Origin: Phycisphaerales bacterium
GTDB lineage: Bacteria > Planctomycetota > Phycisphaerae > Phycisphaerales > UBA1924
Length of the DNA stretch: 64,000 nucleotides
Assembly (NCBI GenBank): GCA_029260345.1
Contig: JAJDDK010000005.1
Location: 558,001 to 622,000, forward strand
Reading direction: 5' to 3'
Part shown: piece by piece, positions 8,584 to 17,271 of the stretch
Layout of the letters: each line of letters opens with the position of its first letter
Numbering within the stretch: position 1 is the stretch's first letter
Program-made: the position numbers and the translations under genes
Notes under the pieces: generated by a model
The model's input: only the letters and a program-made list of their open reading frames with translations
Database searches by the model: none
What the model was told of the DNA's origin: nothing

Positions 8584-8606
8584 CCCCTCCCGCGAGGCGG
8601 GAGGGG
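8584..8606. repeat. GC-rich hairpin repeat
   Basis: A perfect 10-bp dyad CCCCTCCCGC / GCGGGAGGGG with loop GAG, followed by GGCTAC as in the copy at 8460-8480. Stem bases differ between the two copies while pairing is kept. Confidence 0.65.
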
Positions 8607-8690
8607 GCTACGAGACTACTGCCCGCTGCACACCTCAACCGTGAACAGCGAGAAAGCACGCATGAGGCTTGAAGGATCGGTAGTTGAAGA

Positions 8691-8740
8691 GCCCTCACCC
8701 GTCGACGCTGCGCGTCGCCACCCTCTCCCAAGGGAGAGGG
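8691..8740. repeat. Double-hairpin repeat, copy B
   Basis: Same structure as copy A at 8076-8126: opening GCCCTCACCCGTC, a first dyad GACGC-TGC-GCGTC and a second dyad CCCTCTCCC-AA-GGGAGAGGG. It ends directly before the tsaD stop codon at 8742 and could act as an mRNA 3'-end structure for that gene. Confidence 0.75.
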
Positions 8741-8741
8741 A

Positions 8742-9800
8742 TTAGCACGCCGTCGTCGGCACGGCTTGCAATGAAAGATCGTCGACGTCGCCAGCGTTGA
8801 GCTTCTCGTGCGCCAGCCCCGCAATCATCGCGGCGTTATCGAGGCAATACCGCATCGGCGGGAGACGAAGATCAAGGTCGAAATTGTCAGCAAGCGTGGG
8901 CAATTCGGCACGCAGGCGCGAGTTCGCGCTGACGCCGCCTCCAACGAGGAGTGAACGACACGCGCCCGTGCCACCGGTTGCTGTGTTCTCCAGCGCTCGT
9001 TCCACTTTCTTCAATACCGCCGCGACGGCCGCGAGCTGAAAACTCGCGGCAAGGTCAGCTTTTTCCGATTCCGAAAGATCCGCATGATCGCGCTCAAAAC
9101 GCACGTCTTTGCCATCGCGCACCGGCTTGCCGCGCACAGCGTAGAGGACGGCGGTCTTCAAGCCGCTGTAGGAAAAATCGAGCGATCCCGGCTCCAGCAG
9201 ACTCACCGGAAACTCATGCGCCCGGTCGTCGCCGCTCTGCGCGAGTTTGTCCAGCTTCGGCCCGCCGGGATATTCCAATCCCAGGATCGTCGCGACTTTG
9301 TCGTATGCCTCGCCGATCGCATCATCAATCGTCGCGCCCAGTCGGCGCATCTTCAGCCAGGACTCAAGTCGATACAACGACGTATGCCCGCCAGACACCA
9401 CCAGCCCAAGCGCCGGAAACTGCGGCGGGTCACGATCCAGCGAACACGCATACAAATGCGCATGCACATGATCGATCCCGATCAGCGGCTTGCCGAGTGA
9501 CCACGCCAACGCTTTCGCGGCAGCGACGCCGACCAGCAGCGAACCGATTAATCCCGGCCGATTGCCAACCGCAACGGCGTCAATATCAGCAAGCCCGACT
9601 CCCGCTTCGTTCAGAGCCTTGCGCACGACCGGCAGCACACGATCCACATGCGCGCGGCTCGCGATTTCCGGCACCACACCACCGTATTCGACGTGCAGAT
9701 CATCCTGCGAGGCGATGACGTTCGACAGCACATCGCGACCATCGCACACGATTGCGGCGCCGGTTTCATCGCAACTGGATTCGAATCCGAGAATCAGCAT
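8742..9800 (-). CDS. tsaD: tRNA N6-adenosine threonylcarbamoyltransferase
   Basis: TsaD transfers the threonylcarbamoyl group from TC-AMP to A37 of tRNAs reading ANN codons, working with TsaB and TsaE in the cytosol. The 352-residue protein opens MLILGFESSCDETGAA (ASKHA fold), has the metal-binding pair H111/H115 in HVHAHLYAC, GNRPGLIGSLLVG, VSGGHTSLYR and a C-terminal LLVGGGVSANSRLR loop. Length and motifs match the family. An upstream in-frame extension to 10115 overlaps the processing-protease gene and is low-complexity Arg/Ser, so it was rejected. It starts 7 bases after the protease stop, so the two are probably co-transcribed. Confidence 0.95.
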   Translation of the reverse strand: MLILGFESSCDETGAAIVCDGRDVLSNVIASQDDLHVEYGGVVPEIASRAHVDRVLPVVRKALNEAGVGLADIDAVAVGNRPGLIGSLLVGVAAAKALAWSLGKPLIGIDHVHAHLYACSLDRDPPQFPALGLVVSGGHTSLYRLESWLKMRRLGATIDDAIGEAYDKVATILGLEYPGGPKLDKLAQSGDDRAHEFPVSLLEPGSLDFSYSGLKTAVLYAVRGKPVRDGKDVRFERDHADLSESEKADLAASFQLAAVAAVLKKVERALENTATGGTGACRSLLVGGGVSANSRLRAELPTLADNFDLDLRLPPMRYCLDNAAMIAGLAHEKLNAGDVDDLSLQAVPTTAC

Positions 9801-9807
9801 GCGCTGC

Positions 9808-11445
9808 TCAACGCGTGCCGGCGCCTTCCGGCTTGACGACTTCGACCGGGGCATCCACAAGCCAGCGTTCCACGCCGGCGCCCGTGATGCGCAGCTTCGA
9901 CACGACTTCGCCGTCGGCATTGCGAATCTCGATCTCGCCGCCGGTGAGGTTGACGCCCTCGGGAACGATGGATTCCGGCTCCGGGAGTTGATCCTCCGGC
10001 GCGACGCTGGACATCGCGCTGATGCGCCGCTGAATCCGCTCCATGTCGCGTAGCAAACGCTCGCGCACGGTCTGGAGCCGCTCCAGCTCTTCGAGTTCAA
10101 CGCTGTCAGCGACAACAGCGTCCGATGCGGGCTCCCATGTGCCGGTTTCGATCTTGCCGATCAAGCCCTGCACGGCAGCGGCGAGTTGAAGGTCTTTCAG
10201 ATCAGTTCGAATCCAGTCCGCGCCAACGCCGGGAGTGGGACCATTTCCGGGAGTCTCCCGGATCACGGCGTTGTCGCGCTGCATGCGCAGCATGTCAGAA
10301 ATCTGCGCGTTGCTCATGGGCACGTAAAAACCTTCGGATGGATCGACACCCCATTCCGTGGATTCATCATCACGCTGAATTTTCTTGCCGGACGGCCCGT
10401 AGTAGTACTGCTCCGTGACCTTGAGCTGACCCACTCCCGACGGCAGCGCAATCACGTTCTGCATCACGCCTTTCCCAAACGAACGAGTGCCGACGATGAT
10501 CGCACGATCACTGTCACGCAGGGCGCCCGCCAGCACTTCGCTCGCCGAGGCGCTTTGCTGATTCACAATGACGGCGACGGGGAATTTCGGCAGCGTGTCG
10601 GCGCGTGTCGCGAAGATCGGCTGCTCGGGGTGCGCCCGTCCGCGCGTCTTCACAATGAGGCCCGAATCGAGGAAGAAATCCGCCATCTGCGTCGCCGCGG
10701 CGAACAAACCTCCAGGATTGAATCGAAGATCGAGGACAAGGCCCTTCATGCCTTGCGCCTGCATTTCATCGATCGCGCTGCGAAGCTCCGTCGGCGTCGT
10801 CCCATTGAATTGCGACACGCGCGCGTAACCGATCTGGTGCGCCGGATCGATTATGTAGTCCCAGTCCTCGCCCACACGCTTCCAGCCGGACACTGTTCGG
10901 GTGACGATCTGGCGACGCACAATCGGCACATCAAAAGTTTCACCGGCGCGGCGGATCGTCACCATCACTTGTGTGCCCGGCTCGCCGGATAATTTCTCGA
11001 TGGTGTCATCGATGGGATGGCCGATCGTCGGTTCGCCCTCAACCGCGACAATCTTGTCGCCCGCCATCAGCCCCGCTTCAAACGCAGGAGAGTCGTCCAG
11101 CGGCGTCACGATGGTGACTTCGCCGTCCTCCATGTTTACGGCGGCGCCGATGCCGACGTAGCGCCCGCGGACGCTCTTGTCGAAGTCCGCGAGGTATTCG
11201 TTGGGGATGAACTCGGTGTAGGGGTCATCGAGCGCTTCGATCATGCCCTGAATGGCCTGAAGCTGCATTTCCTCAAGGTCGGGATCCTCGACGTAGCGAT
11301 CCGCGATGATGCGCTCGATGTCCACCAGCGGCTCGAACCAGGAATATGGGTTCGACGGCGCCGCGGCGTTGGTCGGCGCCAGCGTTATGACCAGGGCGCC
11401 GATGGTGGTTGAGGCGAGCAGGGCGGGGATCAGCTTGCGTGACAT
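9808..11445 (-). CDS. S41-family C-terminal processing protease with PDZ domain
   Basis: A 545-residue exported protease. The ATG chosen follows GGAGG about ten bases upstream and opens a signal peptide (MSRKLIPALLASTTIGALVI). Then come an N-terminal helical region with DPYTEFIPNEY, a PDZ domain (GIGAAVNMEDGEVTIVTPLDDSPAFEAGL, positions about 95-180), and the S41 core: GLVLDLRFNPGG, NQQSASASEVLAGAL with the nucleophile Ser, and GTRSFGKGVMQ with the general-base Lys. These proteins cut periplasmic or cell-wall-associated substrates near their C-termini. The C-terminal ~110 residues form a charged helical segment that continues past the core. It is transcribed ahead of tsaD. Confidence 0.9.
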   Translation of the reverse strand: MSRKLIPALLASTTIGALVITLAPTNAAAPSNPYSWFEPLVDIERIIADRYVEDPDLEEMQLQAIQGMIEALDDPYTEFIPNEYLADFDKSVRGRYVGIGAAVNMEDGEVTIVTPLDDSPAFEAGLMAGDKIVAVEGEPTIGHPIDDTIEKLSGEPGTQVMVTIRRAGETFDVPIVRRQIVTRTVSGWKRVGEDWDYIIDPAHQIGYARVSQFNGTTPTELRSAIDEMQAQGMKGLVLDLRFNPGGLFAAATQMADFFLDSGLIVKTRGRAHPEQPIFATRADTLPKFPVAVIVNQQSASASEVLAGALRDSDRAIIVGTRSFGKGVMQNVIALPSGVGQLKVTEQYYYGPSGKKIQRDDESTEWGVDPSEGFYVPMSNAQISDMLRMQRDNAVIRETPGNGPTPGVGADWIRTDLKDLQLAAAVQGLIGKIETGTWEPASDAVVADSVELEELERLQTVRERLLRDMERIQRRISAMSSVAPEDQLPEPESIVPEGVNLTGGEIEIRNADGEVVSKLRITGAGVERWLVDAPVEVVKPEGAGTR

Positions 11446-11620
11446 GATGGTGCGACCTCCGAGGGAATGAGCCGCCAGCGCGACTTGAAACGAGTTCCTG
11501 CATAGTACGCGGCCCGAGTCGCCGTGCGTGAAGGGCGATTCATCGCGGCGCCGGCCTTCACTCTGCCTACCATTGAAGCCGCTGGAGGATTCGCCGGACG
11601 GAAGCGTCGCGGCTTGTTGT

Positions 11621-13000
11621 ATGGCAATCAATCGAGAACGTACGGACATCAAGGTCAGCCGCGAGCGCGCCGTGCTTGCGGCGGTGCATTTGCCGCAGAG
11701 CCGGTTCGACCCGAACGATCCGCTGGGCGAACTGAAAGCGCTCGCGGAAACAGCGGGCGCGACGGTGGTCGGTGAAATGATCCAGCACCGCCAGAAGCCG
11801 GAGTCAGGCACGTACATCGGCTCCGGCAAGCTGGATGAGCTCAAGGCGATGTGCGATTCGCTGGACGCGGCGATGGTCATCTTTGATCACGACCTTTCGC
11901 CCTCGCAAATCGGCAACATCGAGAAACGCATCGAGCGGAAGGTCGTGGACCGGTCCGAACTGATCCTCGACATCTTCGCCGGCCGCGCCACGACGCACGA
12001 GGCGAAATTGCAAGTCGAACTTGCCCAGCTTGAATACACCTATCCGCGATTGCGCGCTATGTGGGACCACCTGGAGCGCATCGTTGGTGTAGGAGGCGTG
12101 GGCGGCATCGGCACGCGCGGCCCCGGTGAGCAGCAGCTCGAAGTTGACCGCCGCCTCGTGCAGAACCGGCGCACTCGATTGAAGCGCGAGCTCGGCGAAA
12201 TTCAGGACCGCAAAGCCCGCGCTGTGAAGAAGCGCAAACAGGATCACGTGATGATCGGGCTGGTCGGCTACACGAACGCTGGCAAATCAACACTGTTCAA
12301 CTCGCTGACCGAGGGCGGCGCTTACGCCGACGACCGCTTGTTCGCAACGCTGATGACGCGCACGCGCGAATGGGACATGGGCGGCGGCGAGAGCGTCATG
12401 CTGTCAGACACCGTCGGTTTTGTGCGCGATCTGCCGCACCATCTGGTGGCGTCGTTTAAGGCGACACTTGAAGAGACCACGCACGCGGATTTGCTGCTGA
12501 TCGTGCTGGACGTCTCCGATCCCGCGGCGGAACTGCACTACGAAACCGTGATGGAGACGCTGGACTCGATTTTCGAAGAGACGCGCAAGGCCGAGGAACG
12601 AGCGGGGGAAGAGTGGACTGCGCCGAAACGGGTGCTGGTCCTCAACAAGGTTGATCGCCTGCGCGACAATACGGAACTGCTCGTGTGGATGAACCGGTTC
12701 CCCGGCGCGATCCCGCTGTGCGCCGCCGCACTGGAGCACGCTCAATCGCGCGAAGGGTACGAGCGGCTGCTTTCACTCGTGCGAAACGTCAGCACAGGTG
12801 ACGTGCGTGAGATGACGCTTTCCATTCCCATGTCGGACGCGAAGACGATCCACACGATTGAGAATCGTGCTGAGGTTTTGGATCGCGAGTATGAAAATGG
12901 CGCCGTGCGACTGCGCGTGCGGATCGGTGCGCGGCAGCTTGATCAGCTCCGGGTTGGCGGGGCGCGGATAACGGTGGTTGAGGAAGCGCCGACCGGGTAA
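11621..13000 (+). CDS. hflX: Ribosome-associated GTPase HflX
   Basis: HflX is a GTPase that splits stalled ribosomes after heat or antibiotic stress. The 459-residue protein has the N-terminal HflX domain (TYIGSGKLDELK, DHDLSPSQIGNIEK), the glycine-rich linker GVGGVGGIGTRGPGEQQLE, then the G domain: G1 GYTNAGKST, G3 SDTVGFVRDLPHHLV and G4 NKVDR. The ATG at 11621 gives the family-typical start (MAINRERTDIKVS); an earlier ATG at 11528 would add a leader that does not resemble the family. It is divergent from the S41 protease, with about 175 bases of shared upstream region. Confidence 0.94.
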   Translation: MAINRERTDIKVSRERAVLAAVHLPQSRFDPNDPLGELKALAETAGATVVGEMIQHRQKPESGTYIGSGKLDELKAMCDSLDAAMVIFDHDLSPSQIGNIEKRIERKVVDRSELILDIFAGRATTHEAKLQVELAQLEYTYPRLRAMWDHLERIVGVGGVGGIGTRGPGEQQLEVDRRLVQNRRTRLKRELGEIQDRKARAVKKRKQDHVMIGLVGYTNAGKSTLFNSLTEGGAYADDRLFATLMTRTREWDMGGGESVMLSDTVGFVRDLPHHLVASFKATLEETTHADLLLIVLDVSDPAAELHYETVMETLDSIFEETRKAEERAGEEWTAPKRVLVLNKVDRLRDNTELLVWMNRFPGAIPLCAAALEHAQSREGYERLLSLVRNVSTGDVREMTLSIPMSDAKTIHTIENRAEVLDREYENGAVRLRVRIGARQLDQLRVGGARITVVEEAPTG

Positions 13001-13051
13001 TCTCGTGGTCATTCGGGTTTCCATCCAGCTTTAGAGCGGTATCGAGGCGCA

Positions 13052-13528
13052 ATGACAGAGTCCCTTCGCCAATCCACCGATGCGGCCAGTCAGTTCAGAA
13101 TCAGGCGGGTTTTCATCGGCGTTATTGTCGGCTTGATCGCTGTGGTCGTCTTCGTAGCTGGTGGAGCAGTGTCGGTCGGTCTGAATCGATCGATCCGTTA
13201 TGTTCCTGCGGAGACCATTGAAGAGATTCGAAGTGCGTTTTTGTTCGGCGCTAGCGCAAGTGACGCAATGACTGCTCTCCATCAATGGCAATATGCGCCT
13301 GATATTTCAACCTCGCTTGATCATGAGGATTCGCGATGGATTCGTGAGTTCTATTTCCTTGAGCGCAAGGAGGGCGGGTCAGGCGTGCTGACGGTATTGA
13401 CCAGTGACGGGCAGTTGGTCGCCGTGAATTGGGTGGAGTCTCTCGATTCTGAAGATCATTGGCAGGTCGTCGATCGAGAAAAGTTCGAACAGTATTTCTC
13501 GCTAATGGATCCTGTTGCTGAGGATTGA
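13052..13528 (+). CDS. Small single-pass membrane protein of unknown function
   Basis: A 158-residue protein with a hydrophobic segment at about residues 20-43 (VFIGVIVGLIAVVVFVAGGA), preceded by a basic cytosolic stretch, so the C-terminal ~110 residues are probably outside the inner membrane. The external part is acidic and soluble with no Cys pairs or known motif. It lies 51 bases downstream of hflX in the same direction and may be co-transcribed. The ATG is the only sensible start in the frame. I do not recognise the family. Confidence 0.6.
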   Translation: MTESLRQSTDAASQFRIRRVFIGVIVGLIAVVVFVAGGAVSVGLNRSIRYVPAETIEEIRSAFLFGASASDAMTALHQWQYAPDISTSLDHEDSRWIREFYFLERKEGGSGVLTVLTSDGQLVAVNWVESLDSEDHWQVVDREKFEQYFSLMDPVAED

Positions 13529-13643
13529 GTGGCGAGATTCGATGGAGCCTGCGATCGAACGCGGCTGTCTCGCTATGCGAACGGACCGCAGCGCGCATCC
13601 GCTTCCTCACGGGCGCGGTTCGGATCAGATCGCGCTTGCGCTC

Positions 13644-13672
13644 AACCATGCCCACGGAGACGTGGGCATGCC
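13644..13672. repeat. Hairpin repeat (GAGA loop), copy 1
   Basis: The dyad CATGCCCACG / CGTGGGCATG with loop GAGA is perfect over 10 bp, is preceded by AAC and is followed by CCACC. A second copy at 58647-58675 matches over 29 bases with a single C-to-T change, inside a gene. Confidence 0.8.
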
Positions 13673-13737
13673 ACCCCTCCAATTCCTCTGTCTTCCTCCG
13701 CGTTCTTCCCCAATTCGTAAACGCAACAGACGGGCGA

Positions 13738-13757
13738 GATCCCGGCGCGCCGGGATC
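13738..13757. repeat. 20-base perfect palindrome
   Basis: GATCCCGGCG followed directly by its complement CGCCGGGATC, then CCACCG. Flanking bases CAGACGGG and CCGTCTG form an outer dyad, so the element may be nested within another repeat. Confidence 0.7.
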
Positions 13758-13787
13758 CCACCGTCTGATCTCGTTTCGGCGCTCAGC

Positions 13788-13808
13788 GCACAGCTCGGAG
13801 AGCTGTGC
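13788..13808. repeat. Hairpin repeat followed by CACCC
   Basis: Stem GCACAGCTC / GAGCTGTGC, 9 bp perfect, with loop GGA. The hairpin at 63347-63365 has the same layout, with T in place of A and A in place of T on opposite arms. Confidence 0.7.
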
Positions 13809-13854
13809 CACCCTAAAGTCCCACCGGTGATATCCGTTCGGTATCCTCCTCCCC

Positions 13855-15921
13855 ATGCTGACAAGCGTTTCATGGTTGAATAAGTATCTGGAGCCGGCCG
13901 GGCTGAGCGCGGACGAGGTCGCCGCAGCTCTGGAGCGGGCGGGTTTTCCCGTTGAAGGCCGCGAAGATCGCCCCGACGGCGATGTCGTGCTCGACGTCGA
14001 ACTCACGAGCAATCGCGGCGACTGCCTAAGTCACGTCGGCCTCGCTCGTGAGGTCGCGGCCGCGACACGCCGCAAAGTGAAACTCCCGACCATTCCGTTC
14101 GACATCGAATCGGGCCCCGGTTCAAGCACGCGCGCCGAGTCAGTGACGGATGTCGAGAACACCACGCCCGCTGTCTGTCCGCGCTTCACCGCCCGCGTCA
14201 TTCGCGGCGTCAAAGTCGGTCCCAGCCCGAAGTGGCTGCGCGATGCGCTCGAAGCCATCGGCCAGCGCTCCATCAACAACGTGGTGGATGCGTCCAACTA
14301 CGTCCTGTTCGAACTCGGCCAGCCAACGCACACGTTCGACCTGAACACACTCGCGGGCCCGCGGATCGTTGTCCGTTGGGCGAAGGACAAAGAAAAGTTC
14401 CTCGCGCTGGACGGTCATGAACACACACTGCGCACCGATGAGTTGGTCGTCGCGGATGCGGAGCGCGCTGTTTCGCTGGCAGGCGTGATCGGCGGCGAGG
14501 ACACCTCCGTCACCGAAAAAACAACGGACGTATTACTCGAAGCCGCGACGTGGGATCCGGCGACGATCCGCCGCGCTGCTCGCCGATTGAAAATCAGCAC
14601 CGACGCCGGGCATCGTTTCGAACGCACAGTCGATCCGCGCACGATTGACTTCGCCGCGGCTCGCTGCGCGGCTCTCATTCTCGATATGGCCGGTGGTGAA
14701 CTGCTCGATGGCGTCATCGACCGCGGCCGAGATGCGGCGCCGCGAACTGTGATCGATCTGCGACCGCGCCGGTGCGATCAAATCCTCGGCATTGTCGTTC
14801 CCCCGGCGGAAATGGTGAACCATCTCGAAGCAATCGACATTCAAACGGGAATGACCGACGAGGGCCAAACGCTGCGCTGCACACTCCCGGCGCACCGGCC
14901 TGACCTTGTGCGCGAAATTGATCTCATCGAAGAAGTAGTGCGCATTCACGGCTTCGATCACATTCCCATCGAAGAAAAGATGCCGGTCGAAGTGAAGCCG
15001 CTGCAGACTGAAGAACGCGCCATGCGCGAACTCGGCAGCGTGCTGACCGGCATGGGGTTCTTCGAAACCATCACCTTCAGCTTTGTGCGCCCGGACGAAG
15101 CGGACCTCTTCATGCCGCCGGGTTTACGAACGTTGAAAGTGCACGAAGAACGCCGCAAAGGCGAACCAGCCCTGCGTCCCAGCGTCATTCCGAGTCTGCT
15201 GCGCTGCCGCAAAGTGAATCAGGATGGGGGCGTGCGGCAAGCCGGCGGTGTTCGCCTTTTTGAAGCCGCCTCGGTCTACGCTGAAACAGACGACGGGCGC
15301 ACCATTGAGAATCGCAATCTGGCGCTTTTGATGGACGCGCCCGAAGCGCAACACGCATGGCGCGAGCTGCGCGGCGTCATCGAAGCCTGTGCCCACGCCA
15401 TGGGCGGCGCGGAGGCAACGATCGAAGTCGAACCGGCGCCGCCCGTCTTCCCGGCCTGCCGCGCCAATGCGCATGCCCTTGTGCGGCTCAACGGCATGCA
15501 TCTTGGCTACATCGCGCTGCTCACCGATGAGGCGCTCACCAAATACGACTTGTCCACTCCCGTCGCTTTCGCAGAACTCAATCTGCCGGCGCTGCTCGAG
15601 CAATTCCCGCCCAAGGCGAATGTCGAATCGCTTGGCGCGTTCCCCGCGATTGAGCGTGACTTGAGTGTGGTCGTCGATGAAGGCGCCGCGTGGGCGAGCA
15701 TTGAGGAAGCGGTGCAAGGCGCCAAGCCCGCGCTGCTTGAAGGGGTTCAGTTCGTCGGCGTGTATCGCGGCAAGCAGGTCGGCGCGGGCAAGAAGTCCGT
15801 CACGTTTCGCATGCGGTTCCGCGATCCGGCCCGCACATTGCGTCACGAGGAAGTGGACCCGCAGATCGAATCAGTGGTCAACGCATTGTCGGGGAAAGTC
15901 GGCGCCACGCTCCGCGCGTAG
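13855..15921 (+). CDS. pheT: Phenylalanyl-tRNA synthetase beta subunit, short form without the OB tRNA-binding domain
   Basis: PheT pairs with PheS to charge tRNA-Phe. The 688-residue protein starts with the N-terminal segment MLTSVSWLNKYLEPAGLSAD, then goes almost directly into the B1 region (DVELTSNRGDCLSHVGLAREVAA). The roughly 110-residue EMAP/OB-fold insertion present in most bacterial PheT (about 800 residues) is absent. B3/B4 (INNVVDASNYVLFELGQP), B5 (RPDLVREIDLIEEVVRIHG) and the C-terminal anticodon-binding FDX-ACB domain (GAFPAIERDLSVVVDEGAAW) are present. No pheS is seen nearby, unlike the common pheST operon. Function is confident; the missing domain is read directly from the sequence. 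Confidence 0.93.
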   Translation: MLTSVSWLNKYLEPAGLSADEVAAALERAGFPVEGREDRPDGDVVLDVELTSNRGDCLSHVGLAREVAAATRRKVKLPTIPFDIESGPGSSTRAESVTDVENTTPAVCPRFTARVIRGVKVGPSPKWLRDALEAIGQRSINNVVDASNYVLFELGQPTHTFDLNTLAGPRIVVRWAKDKEKFLALDGHEHTLRTDELVVADAERAVSLAGVIGGEDTSVTEKTTDVLLEAATWDPATIRRAARRLKISTDAGHRFERTVDPRTIDFAAARCAALILDMAGGELLDGVIDRGRDAAPRTVIDLRPRRCDQILGIVVPPAEMVNHLEAIDIQTGMTDEGQTLRCTLPAHRPDLVREIDLIEEVVRIHGFDHIPIEEKMPVEVKPLQTEERAMRELGSVLTGMGFFETITFSFVRPDEADLFMPPGLRTLKVHEERRKGEPALRPSVIPSLLRCRKVNQDGGVRQAGGVRLFEAASVYAETDDGRTIENRNLALLMDAPEAQHAWRELRGVIEACAHAMGGAEATIEVEPAPPVFPACRANAHALVRLNGMHLGYIALLTDEALTKYDLSTPVAFAELNLPALLEQFPPKANVESLGAFPAIERDLSVVVDEGAAWASIEEAVQGAKPALLEGVQFVGVYRGKQVGAGKKSVTFRMRFRDPARTLRHEEVDPQIESVVNALSGKVGATLRA

Positions 15922-15962
15922 TCAGGGCGATCGGGCGAAAGTGCACAAAAGGAGAGTGATTG

Positions 15963-16370
15963 ATGAGCCGCGTCTTTGCGACGGTGCTGCTGCTGGTGTG
16001 CTCGAACATCTTCATGACGGCGGCGTGGTACGGTCATCTCCGCTTTCACGATGCGTCGAAAACGTTGAATCTGTCGCCTTTGAAGTTGCTGCCCGTGATT
16101 TTGATCTCGTGGCTCATTGCGTTCCCGGAATACCTCCTTCAGGTCCCGGCGAACCGAATCGGCCATGTGAACTTTGGCGGTCCGCTCACGGCGCCGCAGT
16201 TGAAGGTTTTGCAGGAGGCGATTGCACTCGTCGTGTTCGGTGTGTTTTCCGTTCTGTTCCTTCGCGAGCAATTACGGCCGCGCGACTTGCTGGCGTTTGG
16301 CCTCATTCTGGTGGCCGTCATGATCGCGATGTCCGGTCGGGGGACGCCGCTCGCCGGGCAAACGCCGTGA
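15963..16370 (+). CDS. DMT-superfamily membrane protein (DUF486 type)
   Basis: A 135-residue integral membrane protein with four predicted helices (about residues 5-22, 40-58, 80-98 and 106-122). Family-specific strings are NIFMTAAWYGHLRFHD, ISWLIAFPEYLLQVPANRIG and LKVLQEAIALVVF, which match the DUF486 group of EmrE-like small transporters; substrates are unknown. The ATG at 15963 follows AAAAGGAGAG at good spacing. It lies 41 bases after pheT and is probably transcribed with it or from its own weak promoter. Confidence 0.8.
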   Translation: MSRVFATVLLLVCSNIFMTAAWYGHLRFHDASKTLNLSPLKLLPVILISWLIAFPEYLLQVPANRIGHVNFGGPLTAPQLKVLQEAIALVVFGVFSVLFLREQLRPRDLLAFGLILVAVMIAMSGRGTPLAGQTP

Positions 16371-16494
16371 TGGGACTTGTGGCTGCCTTCCGAATTGACG
16401 CGGCCATTGCAGGCCGGTACAAACCGCACAGTTGAAACCGAGTCTCAATAGCGGCGGCGTCTCATGCCGCTCAACTGACGGAGCAACAGACGTG

Positions 16495-16605
16495 ATGACG
16501 TGGCTGAGGCGGCTAGGCTTGGCTGGATTTCTGTTCTTCTTTGCCAAGGGAATGGTGTGGCTGGTGATCTTCGCAGTGGCCTGGATGTTGGGTCGCGGCG
16601 CCTGA
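16495..16605 (+). CDS. Small single-helix membrane peptide
   Basis: A 36-residue reading frame. It has a basic N-terminus (MTWLRRLG), then one hydrophobic helix with a central Lys-Gly (FLFFFAKGMVWLVIFAVAWM), ending LGRGA. GGAG lies 11 bases upstream of the ATG. It sits 34 bases ahead of the heme oxygenase gene on the same strand. The basic start, single helix and short charged end are typical of real bacterial membrane microproteins, but no homologue could be searched. It might be a chance frame. Confidence 0.5.
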   Translation: MTWLRRLGLAGFLFFFAKGMVWLVIFAVAWMLGRGA

Positions 16606-16639
16606 TCAGGGCCTTCAACACACCAGAAGGAGAGTTCGA

Positions 16640-17266
16640 ATGACGACGACCACAGCGCCGATTTCGCAGCGCCTCAAGACCGAAACGCAACCCTTGCACG
16701 ACGCCGCCGAAGGGCACGAGCTGCAGCGGGCGCTCCTGAAGGGTGAACTCTCGCGCGAGATGTACGCCGCCCACATGGAGCAGATGCTCCTCGTGCATCA
16801 GGCGCTTGAGCAGGCGCTGCGAGCCGCATCTCAGCGTGATCCGCGCGTCGCGGCGATCGTGGATGAAGACTATTTCCAGGCGCCGCGCCTCATGCGCGAC
16901 CTGGCCCATTTTGGCGTCGATGGCGCGGTGGCCAAGCCGACGCCGGCGACGAAGAGCCTGTGTGATCGTTTGATCGCGCACTCGGAAACGCAGCCCGTCG
17001 CGCTGATCGGCCACTTGTATGTGCTGGAAGGCAGCAACAATGGCGGGCGTTTCATCGCCAGAGTTGTTCGCAAGGTGTACGGCCTTGAGACGGCTGGCGT
17101 TGAATGGCTTGACCCGTACGGTGAGGATCAGCGCGCCAAATGGGGCGTCTTCAAGACCACGCTTGATGAGCTTGAGTTTGACGGCGCCGAGGCGGACGCG
17201 GTCGTCGAGGGAGCGGGCGACATGTTCCGCGCCATTGCGTCCATTGGGGACGACCTCGTACAGTAA
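16640..17266 (+). CDS. Biliverdin-producing heme oxygenase
   Basis: Heme oxygenase opens heme to biliverdin, iron and CO. The 208-residue protein has the proximal-ligand motif ETQPLHDAAEG (His20 and the following AE pair) and the distal helix YVLEGSNNGGRFIARVV with the flexible Gly residues 131-136 that cover the heme. The length fits the family. AGAAGGAGAG precedes the ATG at good spacing. No phytochrome, TonB receptor or heme-uptake gene is nearby, so iron release and bilin production cannot be separated from context. The sulfotransferase gene begins 5 bases after its stop. Confidence 0.88.
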   Translation: MTTTTAPISQRLKTETQPLHDAAEGHELQRALLKGELSREMYAAHMEQMLLVHQALEQALRAASQRDPRVAAIVDEDYFQAPRLMRDLAHFGVDGAVAKPTPATKSLCDRLIAHSETQPVALIGHLYVLEGSNNGGRFIARVVRKVYGLETAGVEWLDPYGEDQRAKWGVFKTTLDELEFDGAEADAVVEGAGDMFRAIASIGDDLVQ

Positions 17267-17271
17267 GCCCG

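Larger units (their letters stand above)
8400..8741. other. Intergenic region packed with palindromic repeats
   Basis: No gene is seen in this 342-base gap between the release-factor-like gene and tsaD, both on the minus strand. It holds three GC-rich dyads (8460-8480, 8584-8606, 8691-8740), and the last one abuts the tsaD stop codon. Between them lie AT-richer remnants with no clear coding potential. The region looks like a repeat-accumulation site rather than a regulatory region for one gene. Confidence 0.6.
13529..13854. other. Intergenic region with three palindromic repeats
   Basis: This 326-base gap upstream of pheT has no convincing gene. It contains three perfect dyads in 165 bases (13644-13672, 13738-13757, 13788-13808), each followed by CCACC. 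The last repeat ends about 46 bases before the pheT start codon. Any promoter for pheT must lie between or within the repeats. Confidence 0.6.

Noticed and set aside
9801-10115. N-terminal extension of tsaD
   Set aside because: It overlaps the S41 protease gene in another frame and is Arg/Ser-rich without family likeness; the ATG at 9800 gives the standard start.
13251-14012. A 253-residue minus-strand frame
   Set aside because: It is antisense to a small membrane protein and the pheT start and spans palindromic repeats.
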